Source: Emergomyces orientalis (Eukaryota > Ascomycota > Eurotiomycetes > Onygenales > Ajellomycetaceae). Taken from it: a stretch of 64,000 bases of DNA. This document shows positions 1 to 10,290 of the stretch, one piece after another. Location: assembly GCA_002110485.1 (NCBI GenBank), contig MOWL01000006.1:186001-250000 (forward strand), given 5' to 3'. The notes under the pieces are model-generated. The model was not told where the DNA came from. It did not search any database and saw nothing but the letters and a program-made list of their open reading frames with translations. Numbering within the stretch: position 1 is the stretch's first letter; the number at the start of each line of letters is the position of its first letter. The translations under genes were made by a program, and so were the position numbers.

Positions 1-592
1 CTCGTGCTAACATCCAATTTAAGCCCCTGACTGCAGCCATTCCGCCAGACCAGACTTGCACTGGAACAATTGCCGGGCAGGAGAATGTCTGTATAGTTCG
101 CTGTCAGAATGCAGTCAGGGCTGGCCCCTTTGGTGGCTGCGTACCAGTCCAAATGATAAATCGGCAGGTGCCAGTAGCGGCAACAAGAAGCTTAAGCGCA
201 GTATGGGACGCAGAGATGGCAATGGCAACGGGAATACGGGAAACTTCAACAGCGCTATGGGGAAAGGCAATGGTAATACCAGGAACTTCAACAATGTAAT
301 GGGGAACAGTAACAGGAATACAGGGAACTTCAACAATAGCGCAATTGAGAACAGCAATGTCAATAAAAATTTTGATAATGGCAACAATAACGGCAACGGC
401 AACAACGGAAACAACGCCGCGAACAACAACAGTGCTGGTGGCCCATTGCTTAACCTCCTGGGCGGCCTCCGTGGCGTCGTAGGAAATGTCATCGATAAGA
501 TACGGGGTGCGCTTGGTCTCGCGGGCGCAGCCAAGAAGCGGAGTTTCAACCCCGACTGGAATTCTCGCGTGCTTGGGCACCGGGGAGAATAG
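1..592 (+). pseudogene. Egh16-like secreted protein, 3' end, frameshifted
   Basis: This is the 3' part of a gene that starts upstream of the window. Frame 3 from base 3 reads a cysteine-bearing block containing CTGTIAGQENVC and GPFGGCVPVQ. I recognise this as the C-terminal signature of the gEgh16/MAS3 (DUF3129) family, secreted proteins linked to appressoria and host infection in fungi. That frame stops near 299. The frame starting near 150 stays open to a TAG at 590-592 and encodes an Asn/Gly-rich tail that ends in a hydrophobic segment and a basic stretch. Joining the two requires a one-base loss near 150-190, and no intron of workable size fits there. The alternatives are a sequencing error or a true shorter protein that ends at 299. 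Family assignment is fairly sure; pseudogene status is inference. Confidence 0.6.
215..420 (+). repeat. Asn/Gly-rich degenerate tandem repeat in the Egh16-like tail
   Basis: In frame 2 the DNA encodes roughly three degenerate copies of a 15-18 residue unit built around NTGNFN, followed by a run of Asn and Gly. At DNA level the phrase GGGAACTTCAACA recurs with small changes near 240, 288 and 325. It is a low-complexity coding repeat that could expand or contract by slippage. Confidence 0.7.
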
Positions 593-1249
593 GCGGGGAG
601 AATAGGTCTGGACATGTGCGTTTGTGGTTTGACTGTATGATTGGAGACTGCGGACGGTCTTAATAGAACCCCTCGGTTGATTTTTGATTTATTGCAATCT
701 TCCCCTTTTCTTTGTTGGATTTTCGCTCGTCATTAACCTTTTCTTTGTTTGTTATTTTATTTAGCATCAAGGTGAAAGACTCTAGAATTAGCGCATGTAA
801 CATATGGACAGAGAAATAGATGAGATATCTTTCTTTTTTAATAAATAAAATCTGGGCCATAGAGCGGAGACAGGATTTTTTTCAAACCAAGCACAAACAC
901 GACCTTAAACCCCCAGATTGGGTTCTGACGGCTGTTGATAAGCCTAGCGTCAAAACTAGCACAGAGGCTCCGCGCTTCTGCCAAGAAAAGGAAATCGAGG
1001 GGCAAAGCTTAGTAAAATCCAACGAATTTCATTGTCGGGTTGAACAATGGATGTAACCTCATCTGAGCCATTATCTTTTTACATGAATGAATATTTGCAA
1101 ATAGGATAGCGGGGCCAGAATTTTACTGCCCTGGATGATATTCATGGAAGCGCAGCGAGTAAAGCTTCAACGTCAATTGTTTCAATTAAAAAAGTTGCCA
1201 GTTAATATCTCCATATACGCCATTGTTATCACAAGTTGATTGAGGAACA
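593..1249. other. Intergenic, nothing recognised
   Basis: This AT-rich spacer separates two same-strand genes. Short open frames are present, but none has start context, splice support or recognisable protein sequence. It should hold the 3' UTR of the upstream gene and the promoter of the S9 peptidase relic. Confidence 0.6.
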
Positions 1250-3299
1250 ATGCGGACCGTTGGTAATCGTCTTGGATCTCCTCTGGAAACAGTGGCTAGC
1301 ATGTTAACAGACAGGAATCTCACCCATAGCACCCTGTTCCAGAAAACTGAGGCCTACTTCAAAAACTTCATCGAACTGGGCTTTGGAAAAATTACCCAGG
1401 CATCAGACCCGGTCTCATCTCCCGATGGGAAACTGATCGCGTTCGTGGGACAAACATGGCGCAAAATGGAAGGTCGGCCTGAGTCCCGCATTTGCTTGAT
1501 TGAAGCGGCTGTGGGCGCTACACTGCGCATTGTTGGCGAAGCCTCGCAGACCGAACCGTACCAAGATGCCCAACCCCAATTTTCTCCCGACGGAACGCGT
1601 CTTTCCTTCTTATCTAATCGGGGAAGCAACAGTGGATACCAATGTTATTTGCTTAGCGGAGATAATTTTAAAGAACTGGTGGCAATACCTGGTAAAGAAA
1701 CTGTATCTGTCGAGTACGCGAGGTGGCATTCGGACAGCGCCAAGTTGCTACTTGGGATTGCTGGTCCCAGACGGCGCGACGAAGACATCCCTTCTTGGGC
1801 ACCGGAGGTGCAAGCAGACAACTGTGATGGAACTTTGCGTTCGCTGGTGACATGACTGTGGGAGAGAAACGGAACTCCACGCCGCCCGCTTTCTCCATTT
1901 AGCGTGTGGGAGGCTGTGTGGTGCGGACCGAATCATGCTGTTGCTATTGTTTCAAATGGATTTAGTGAATCGGCATGGTACTCAAGCCGCGTTTCTGTAC
2001 TCGACTTGCCTCAGGGGACTGAACGCATTATATATAACCCGTCGTCACCATGCCAAGTCGGGGGCGTCGTATCATCAAGGTCTGGGAAGTATGCCGCTTT
2101 TATCGAGGCTTTAAGTAATTCTCGAGGAGGGGTTGTAGGGAATGTGATATTTGTGGACGTTGACAGCTCTAAAGTCCAGAAATTGCAACTAGGGTCTGTG
2201 GACGTTACCAGCGTGTCTTGGGTGGATGAAACTAGATTTTTCTACCACGGATTGAATGGCCTTCATACGGTCGTCTGGGAAGTCGACATGGTCACAAGGT
2301 CAAGTACTGAACAGTGGACGACAGAAGCAGCAACTTACGGAGCGGCGCCTATATCTAGCGTGCATTTGCCATTATTACAGGAAGTTGGATCCAATACCCG
2401 CGAATATCGATGGTGGAGAAGGGAAATGAAAAAATAGTCCACTCGTTCGTGGACTCAGGAAAAATCTGGCTCAAGTCTGATTTGGGTGAAGGCAGCACAT
2501 TGACTTGGAAATCCCCAGATGGGGTAGAAATCCAAGGCTTTCTACGCCTCCCGAAGCTGGGTCGAGCCCCCTATCCACTCATAATGCATTGTCACGGCGG
2601 ACCTGTCTCTTGCTTCAAGAATATATGGCCAGACATTGACATTAGCGCCTTCTTCACCGCAAACGGGTACGCCGTGTTCTGCCCAAATCCCCGTGGCTCG
2701 ACAGGTCGGAGCCAGGATTTCATCGGCCAGATATTCGGCAATATGGGCGGAGTGGATTGCCAGGACCTGCTAAGCGGGATCGAGCATCTAGTTCACGCCG
2801 GGGTGGCATCCAGGTCTTGCATTGGCGTAACAGGCGGGTGTTACGGAGGATTCATGACGAATTGGATAGTGACACAAACAGACATATTTGCAGCCGGGGT
2901 CACCCTCGCGCCCATTTCAGATTGGGTATCACTCCACGGTACATCCAATATTCCAAGCTGTGACCGCATGTTGCTCGCCGCAGATCCGTACTGTATGGGC
3001 GGAGAGTATCAAAAAAGGGGCCCGCTGACGTTTGCAGGGAGATACCGGACTCCCGTCCTGCAAATTGCAGGAAAGGATGATCCTTGCACTCCGCCCACGC
3101 AGGCGGAGATGTATCATCGGGCAATGGTGGAAAGGGGGTGGAGTCTGCGTGCGCACTGTATCTTGGTGAGGGACACGGCATCCGAAAGTTCCCGGCGTAT
3201 ATTGACTATTGTGCGAGGTTGCTGGGTTGGTTTGAGCTGTATATGCCTGTGAAAAGGTGTTCGCCAGGTGAGTGTCGTGAAGATAATGTACGTAATTGA
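1250..3299 (+). pseudogene. S9-family serine peptidase (acylaminoacyl/dipeptidyl peptidase type), decayed
   Basis: The product would have an N-terminal beta-propeller (FSPDGTRLSFLS near 1590) and a C-terminal alpha/beta-hydrolase domain with an oxyanion-region HGGP, an NPRGSTG block, and GKDDPCTPPTQA around the catalytic Asp. The histidine motif GEGHGI sits near 3165. Four lesions are visible. An in-frame TGA at 1853-1855 interrupts a frame that then continues cleanly. A one-base frame loss lies at about 2340-2358, and another in a G-run at about 3130-3140. The nucleophile elbow reads GGCYGG, with TGT at 2839-2841 replacing the usual Ser codon. The first ATG is at 1250 and the last frame ends with TGA at 3297-3299. 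The combination argues for a dead gene, although the two frame losses alone could be assembly errors. Confidence 0.8.
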
Positions 3300-3796
3300 T
3301 TCTCTCTTTTTCCGTTTCAAGGTTTTCGGTTAAAATAATCCTCGCCTTTCTTTTTTCTTATTTTTGGTGTCAAGCGACGGAGAGCTTTACTGCTGGGGTT
3401 AATCCAAGAGAAGCAAAGATATTGCGTTCCATATTTAGAGGGCAAATGTTCATTTTCTGGGATAGTTGGTCTATGTATTTAAATCACGCCTTTGCTGACT
3501 TGTTATTTCCAAAAAAATGTGTTGAGGATAATAATGATGGACCACGCCGCTGAGTGGTTTTGGGCAGAAGGATCAATTTCTGCTTGGAACCCGTTTAAAG
3601 ACGTAGAAGCGTCTTAGGCTAACCGCCAATAATATCTTCGACCCCTCTTAGTCCCTCATTGTTGTACACACAGAATACTGTTGTCTTCCCATTTTTCAGT
3701 TTTTCATCGGCTACAAGTTATCCCAGAAGTTCTTGTGGGAAAAACGTAACCCAGCTCGTTCACTGGCCCTCGCTTTCCCTCGCTTTCGCCAAGTTT

Positions 3797-3827
<31 letters not shown>

Positions 3828-5091
3828 GGAGATTCTTTCATAGATTCTTCAAGTTTCTGAGAGGAAATCCTCGGCTCGGTATTCACTGTCGACAACAGAC
3901 AACAATTTCAGGATTTGGATCCATCCTCGCAACAGAGTCTTCGGAGAGAGCGCGCCAACCTGAGCTGGCGCATTGATTTCCCCGCAGAATCTGCTGGAAT
4001 GGCTTTGATTAAAGCGTAAGAGCTAGCTCGCCTTAGGTTCAACGCCAGCATGTGAATATGCGCTGAATATGTTCTGCCAATTTACCTTGTAATTCCCATG
4101 ACAACCCCACGAGACTGCCGTTTTTAACCTTCTGTGTCATTTGTAAAAGAACAAATATTCTCGGAGCTGGATTGGCCGTGATTTATACTTGATTGTGAAG
4201 TGGTGTTCAGTTCTCGACCTTGGTTTCACTCTTGGCTTAGCTAGCGGGGTTGTTGTTACTGGGTTAGAGTATCGTATTCCAATGCCATCCAATGCAATTC
4301 GGATAGCGGTTAAAGATCGAAACTAGATTTTGAGCACTGGAGCAATATGACAAGAGAGCCAAATTAAGTGTATATGCAGTTCGCTGCCATTGTAGTTAGC
4401 GATATGAAGCTGTTATCGTTTGGAAATGCAACAAATCACGGCCATTCAAAAATGAAGCAGGCCGTTCGCCGTTTTAATATGTCATGACACTGAACGCATC
4501 CAACACTTATACAAAGTAAACAACATCCCGGGCTCAGCAGCCTAGAGTAAATGCTGATGGAAGGTGGACGGGCAGCTCCGATTTGCTAGGGGGCCATCGT
4601 TTTGGGGTCACTTAAACCCGGGATGTTAGCACGAGAGAATGAAATAAATAGGCGTGCGGGAGTAACTCAATAGTCTTCGAATTTGGAGCAGTAATATTGT
4701 TGAAAATGGTAACATCGCACCAGTTTCATATCCAACCTTTTTTCCGTCCTTTGCATCCCCAAGACCGGCAATGCTCGTCTATTTAATAAATAAATTAGCT
4801 GCAGAGTCTAAACCGGTATAAGGTTTTTTGTCTGTTGTTGACCGGCAACTGGACCTCGGCATCGGGGCCGGGACAATTTAGGTGTGGGAATGCGGCTCGA
4901 TCTTCGGCCACCGTCACAAGCAACAACTCCGCCGCAACAATTCTTGCGCCCAGAAACGCCAACACTCTGCTTCGTCCTTCCTGTGTACGGACTATTTTCG
5001 TTGATCATACCAATCGTATATATCTGCGTCGTGCTTTTTTGAATTACAAGTGTCCTTTTCAACCTATGGTGACGGGAGACAGGACAGTGCA
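3300..5091. other. Intergenic between the S9 relic and PEX6
   Basis: No convincing gene is seen. It includes a long T tract, an 11-bp inverted repeat (4522-4532 with 4616-4626), a 15-bp inverted match to the first bases of the window (4621-4635), and a pyrimidine-rich leader before PEX6. Confidence 0.6.
3799..3827 (+). repeat. Poly-T tract (29 T)
   Basis: This is an uninterrupted T homopolymer directly after a CTTTTC-rich stretch. It could be the poly-A scar of a retroposed copy read on the minus strand or simple slippage. No retroposed gene is recognisable beside it. Confidence 0.9.
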
Positions 5092-8000
5092 ATGGAGCCA
5101 ATCTCGCCTGCTACTGAACCCTTGAAGCATCGGCGACGGACGGAGGGCCCGCGACGACGACGACGACGAGTGAATAACAAAAACCCTATATCTGCTAGAC
5201 TGGTGCTCGATCACCATCTACGAGGAGATGTTGGAATCTTATCTGATGATCTGGCGATTGATTTGTTTCCAAGGTCGAGTGTCGAAGGTATGTCTACATT
5301 TCTTGTCCTCTCGTTTGTAACTACCTGAAGCAAGTTTTTTGCGGAGGGAATTTACTTCGAATATGGTATGAATATTTTATACTGATCGTTCCACAGCTCT
5401 AGCAGAATCTCAGGAAGTGCGATATATTGCCATCTCTCCATGGTCGCCGCATAATCTCCCTGTGGAGGATATAACGTGGACGTTTATCCCGGTGCGCCTC
5501 CAATCAACCGCTAAATCCCAGGCTTCGCCGATATCGCATTCGACTGCCCATTTCCCGGCATCTAGCGGGTCAATCCAGTCATTTGTTCAAGCTCTCGAGA
5601 CGTTTGATCCCACTCGCAACTCAATATCGAGCCAACGAGCAATCGAAATTCATTTGTTGGACGTGGTCCCCCTTTACTTGGATACCGTCTATGTGACGGT
5701 TGAACGCCATCTGCTCAGCACAGTTGACGAGATTCAAAATAAGTTCGGCGGAGGTTTCAGTCCAAGAACACAAGGAATTAATGGCCTATGGGCCAAAGGA
5801 CGGGGCCCAGCGAATCTGGCAGCAAAGTCTTCCAAGGGAACGAAGGAGACTGCTGCTGAAAGGGAAGAGCGTTTAATTGGGGTTATTCGCGAGGCGATTT
5901 CCACGCAGAGGATATTACATGCAGGAGATTTGCTACCTCTGCCGCTACCTTCGCATCCTATCACACATGCACCACCTCCACCTGCCAAAATTTCCTTCTG
6001 TGAGCCGGTGTCTCAAGGGTTAGTTAAACCGACCACTAGAATTGTACTCGTCCAAACCAAATCGCATCAGCAATCCCGGATATCCAAGGGTCTACCATCC
6101 CCCGCGCGGGGGCTGTTAAAAGAGGTGGCCGAAGACGAGGGAGATGATACCTCGAATGAACAGTTTTATTCAGCTGCAGAAGAGAAATCGAGCAGCACGG
6201 ATATGGAAAGCGCATCACCACCGGACGAATACGATACAGAAGCTTCCGTTCAGAGCTTCAGTGATGCTTCTGACGATTCTTTGGATGATATGATCTCGTT
6301 AACAGCTCCGGAGCTCCCACAGCAACCATCGGGGACAATGTCGGCAATGACATCCGCGACCCCGCGCCCCGGCAGCAAGAGATTCGATGTACATACCCCA
6401 GGGTCAATGCTCTCAAGTTTCACAAGCGCTACTGCGCGTGCAGGAAGAAATTCCGGTAAAACATTCCGAGCGGAAGGACTGCTGGAGAGAATACCTAATG
6501 AGATTTTACACCCTAAGCCGCGAGACTCTGAAGATTCAGACTCCTTTGTCTATGTGGATATTCACACTCTTGCCAAAATCGGTTGCTTCTCCGGTGACTG
6601 GGTCAGAGTCGAAGCTACCGAGGAGCCTCAACTTAACATGCTCTCATCTCTAAAATTTGATAGTCTAAACAACCTGATGGATAATGCTGCTGATGATATG
6701 ACATGGAGGGCTGCAAAGGTCTACGGGCTCCCAGGGCTGACATCTCCCAAACCTCGATATTCGATGAATCAGTCTTCTACGAGGCGACATACCATCTCGC
6801 AGATGCCTTCCCACAGGCTTACCCCTACGGTTCTCGTGCCTCCAATTCTATTAAACAATCTGGAAAACCCTAAATATTTAAAGCTTTCTCCGATATTGGT
6901 TCATGGGTCTCAACATGCGAGCTCAAGACCTGGGATTGTACAACCGAAATCGAGTTCACCCAAGACCCCTCCTGTTGCCAAGGAAGTCACACTGTTGAAA
7001 ATTTCCACTCCGCTTTCTATGGACAGGCTTCTACAGCCTGCCCTTTTTGCCGGGTTGAAGCGCCATTTTGAATCAAAACAGCGACTGGTGAAAAGTGGTG
7101 ACCTTATTGGCATAAGTGTTGACGAGGGGCTAGGGAAAACAATATTCCCTTCTACCAAGGGGCCCGATGCTGCTGACGACGACGACGTAGCCGCTCAGCT
7201 TGGGTTCTCTCCAGATTCGCAATCGGAATCCCAAAATGTATTGAGGAAGGTAGGTGTCGCATGGTTCCGTGTTAGTCAGGTTGTCTCAGCCCCTGTGGAT
7301 GAATTAGAAGACGGCTCTGAAAATGAAATATGGGGCGGAGTGGCTGTCATTGATACTTCCTCGACGAGGATGGTACAGGCCGGGAGTGAAATAAGTGCCG
7401 TGCCCGGAACACTACATAATGGATGGGAGTATTGGTTGGGTGTGAAGCCTTTACCCAAACTGAGCAATAAGGTAGGAAAGCCACGTGTTTTCGTCACCGA
7501 GACTCCTAAAATATTTGTCCCTCCAGTACAAAAACGACTTCGGGAGCTCATTTCTGCGTCGACAAGCCCTCGAGCGATCCAACTGGGCATGAAACCGGTC
7601 GTTATCTTGCTTACATCTACTCAGCGGAGCATCGGGAAATCCACAGTTGCACGCCGCGCATGTGCCGAGGTTGGTCTTCATACCTTTGCAATCGATTCCT
7701 ACGATATTCTGGCGGAAGGAGGCGCAAATGGAGGAGATGTGAAAACCGAGGCATTTCTTAAAGCTAGAGCGGATCGGGCATTTACCTGTGGAGCAAACTG
7801 CACTGCTTTACTGATCCAGCATATTGACGTTTTAACGGCTGATAGAATGGTTACCGCAATGAAGGAGATTGTAGCAGACTCGAGAGTTATAATCGCTACA
7901 ACCACGGACGTCGAGAAAGTGCCTGAGGGTATTCGAAGCCTCTTCACTCATGAACTTGAAATGACGGCTCCAGAGGAGAAAGAAAGAGAGGGTATCCTGC

Positions 8001-9804
8001 GTAACGTGATCTATGACCAAGGAATTAAAATTTCGGCGGATGTTGACCTGGCCTCTGTCGCCGTGAAAACCGCCGCCCTCGTTGCGGGTGATTTAGTCGA
8101 CGTGGTTGAGCGTGCAGTCGCGGTTAAATCTCTTCGTCTTCAAAAGTTAGCAGAGAATGCTACAACTACAGATGAAAGGTTAAACGTCACGGTGCGAGAC
8201 ATCCAAGCCGCGGGTGGAGATGCTGCCCGATGTGTAACGAAGGATGATTTCGATGCTGCCGTAGATGCTGCTAGGAAGAACTTCGCAGACGCTATAGGTG
8301 CACCAAAGATCCCTAATGTTGGCTGGGATGACGTTGGAGGCCTTACTAACGTCAAGGATGCTGTTATGGAGACTATTCAACTCCCCCTCGAACGACCAGA
8401 GCTTTTTGCAAAAGGCATGAAAAAGCGAAGCGGCATCTTGTTTTATGGCCCCCCTGGAACCGGAAAGACTCTGCTTGCTAAAGCTATCGCTACAGAATTC
8501 TCTCTCAATTTCTTCTCGGTCAAAGGCCCCGAGTTGCTCAATATGTATATCGGCGAATCTGAAGCAAACGTTCGACGTGTCTTCCAGCGCGCCCGCGATG
8601 CGAGACCTTGTGTGGTATTTTTTGATGAATTGGATTCCGTCGCACCGAAACGTGGTAACCAAGGCGACAGCGGTGGTGTCATGGATCGTATCGTCTCCCA
8701 GCTTCTTGCTGAGCTTGATGGGATGAGCGGTGGAGATGAAAATGGCGGAGGGGTTTTCGTAATTGGTGCTACTAATCGTCCTGATCTCCTGGATGCTGCA
8801 TTGCTCCGGCCTGGCCGATTCGACAAAATGCTCTATCTTGGTGTGTCGGATACGCACGAGAAACAAGTTACTATTCTAGAAGCCCTCACGCGGAAATTCA
8901 ACTTACATCCGGACCTTTCGCTTTGGCGGATTGCTCAGCAGTTGCCATTTACATACACGGGTGCTGATTTGTACGCCTTGTGCTCGGATGCCATGCTCAA
9001 GGCCATCACACGCCAAGCTACAGCTGTGGATGAGAAAATTAAAGCATTACCCGGCGGGCCAGTTACGACGGCTTATTTCTTCGATCATTTTGCGACACCA
9101 GAAGATATTGCAGTCATGGTAACGGAAGAAGATTTTATTGCGGCGAAGGGTGAACTTGTTGCTAGCGTCAGGTATTTAAGAGCCCCTTTTCACTTCCCCC
9201 GTACCCACCTCGACTTTTCGAGCAAAGATGCTAACCATGATGCCCCACCAACAGTGCCAAAGAACTTGAACATTTTGAACGAGTCCGTCGCACCTTCGAA
9301 TCGGTGGATGATGCAAAGAAACCAGCGCCACATATAAAAGGTGTCCAAGAAACCTCCTCCCGCGCCCCCTTAACGGTTGGCGAAGCCGTCAATGGGCTTA
9401 CGCCAGGAACACCCCTAGAAAACGCCCCACCGACCGCGCTGGAAAACATTACAAACCACGCGAACAAAACAACGCCTTCATCGACGTTGCCACATCGAGC
9501 CAAACACGGCAATAAGACCTCACGGGGAAAGGGCAAAAATAACATCGGCGGTGCCAAGGGGAAGACTGTAGCGCCATCCTCCATTCTATATTCGGAGCCT
9601 GATGAGGAAGATAACCTTGATGGGCAAGTTGGAGATGAGAACGTTGTGAATGTGAATGGGACAGCTGTCCGCAGATGGAAAGGGAAGGGCAAAGCTGCTG
9701 TTGTTGACCGCGCAACCATCGCAGTCAATGGTGATGAGGCAGAAGAGGACGATGAATATGTAATCCGGACGGACCACTTGGTGGGGACTGATAAACGGGC
9801 GTGA
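5092..9804 (+). CDS. PEX6: Peroxin-6, peroxisomal AAA+ ATPase
   Basis: PEX6 works with PEX1 to extract ubiquitinated PEX5 receptor from the peroxisomal membrane. Exons are 5092-5287, 5397-9171 and 9255-9804, giving 1506 aa. The start is the first ATG of the conserved N-terminal frame; the upstream GTG at 5050 is not a eukaryotic start. Intron 2 has a perfect TGCTAAC branch site. The first AAA module is degenerate, with only GKST left of Walker A (about residues 812-815). The second is complete: GPPGTGKT at 1083-1090, Walker B VVFFDELDS with Asp1142, and the ATNRPDLLD and LRPGRFD motifs. This split is typical of PEX6. The tail beyond about 1330 is low-complexity and charged. The gene is convergent with the minus-strand gene that follows. 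Confidence 0.96.
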
Positions 9805-10290
9805 TTTTTGTTTCTCCTGAGAGTGGGATGGTCTGGGTGTGTTGTAATATCTGATCCATAGTTATGTACGCGCATATCATGTACCGATATTTTCTTTGGG
9901 GCATGATATTGAGGTGCATGCCTAGCATTTTGTTATGCATTTTACTTGCCTTTCCTTTATTTGCTTGCATACTGTGTTGCTATTTATATAGATGTCTATT
10001 TCCATTATTTATCCTCATTACTGTTTCTTCCCCATTTCAGAGGTCTAGGTGTATCGTCAACGGGTCTATCAGCACACCAGACATCTGGTTATGAGAGAAT
10101 CGATTGCAAACCGATTGTTTTACAGGGTTATGGCAAGCTACCTGTCACATTACAAAGATAGACAGATGATAGATGCTAACACGTGGGAGATAGCTATACA
10201 TATATGGCTTTTTAGCTAGCTACATATACGGCAGTATAAAATCTTCCTTATAATGAATGTATCTGGGCTCAGCCAGTCCAAGAAACGTCA
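9805..10290. other. Convergent 3' intergenic region
   Basis: This spacer lies between the stop codons of two convergent genes. It is AT-rich and pyrimidine-rich and should contain both 3' UTRs. No gene is seen. Confidence 0.7.

Noticed and set aside
164..190. Intron at the Egh16 frame change
   Set aside because: The only GT...AG pairs that would fix the frame are about 10 nt apart, too short for splicing.
1847..1902. 56-nt GT...AG intron that would remove the TGA in the S9 gene
   Set aside because: Removing 56 nt shifts the frame, whereas the frame on both sides of the TGA is the same, so a nonsense change fits better.
3704..3895. Poly-Lys ORF across the T tract
   Set aside because: It is the translation of a homopolymer on the minus strand.
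5050..5091. Upstream GTG start for PEX6
   Set aside because: GTG is not a normal nuclear start in fungi, and the ATG at 5092 begins the conserved protein.
8180..8866. 228-codon open frame antisense to PEX6
   Set aside because: It mirrors the conserved second AAA module of PEX6 and has no motif of its own.
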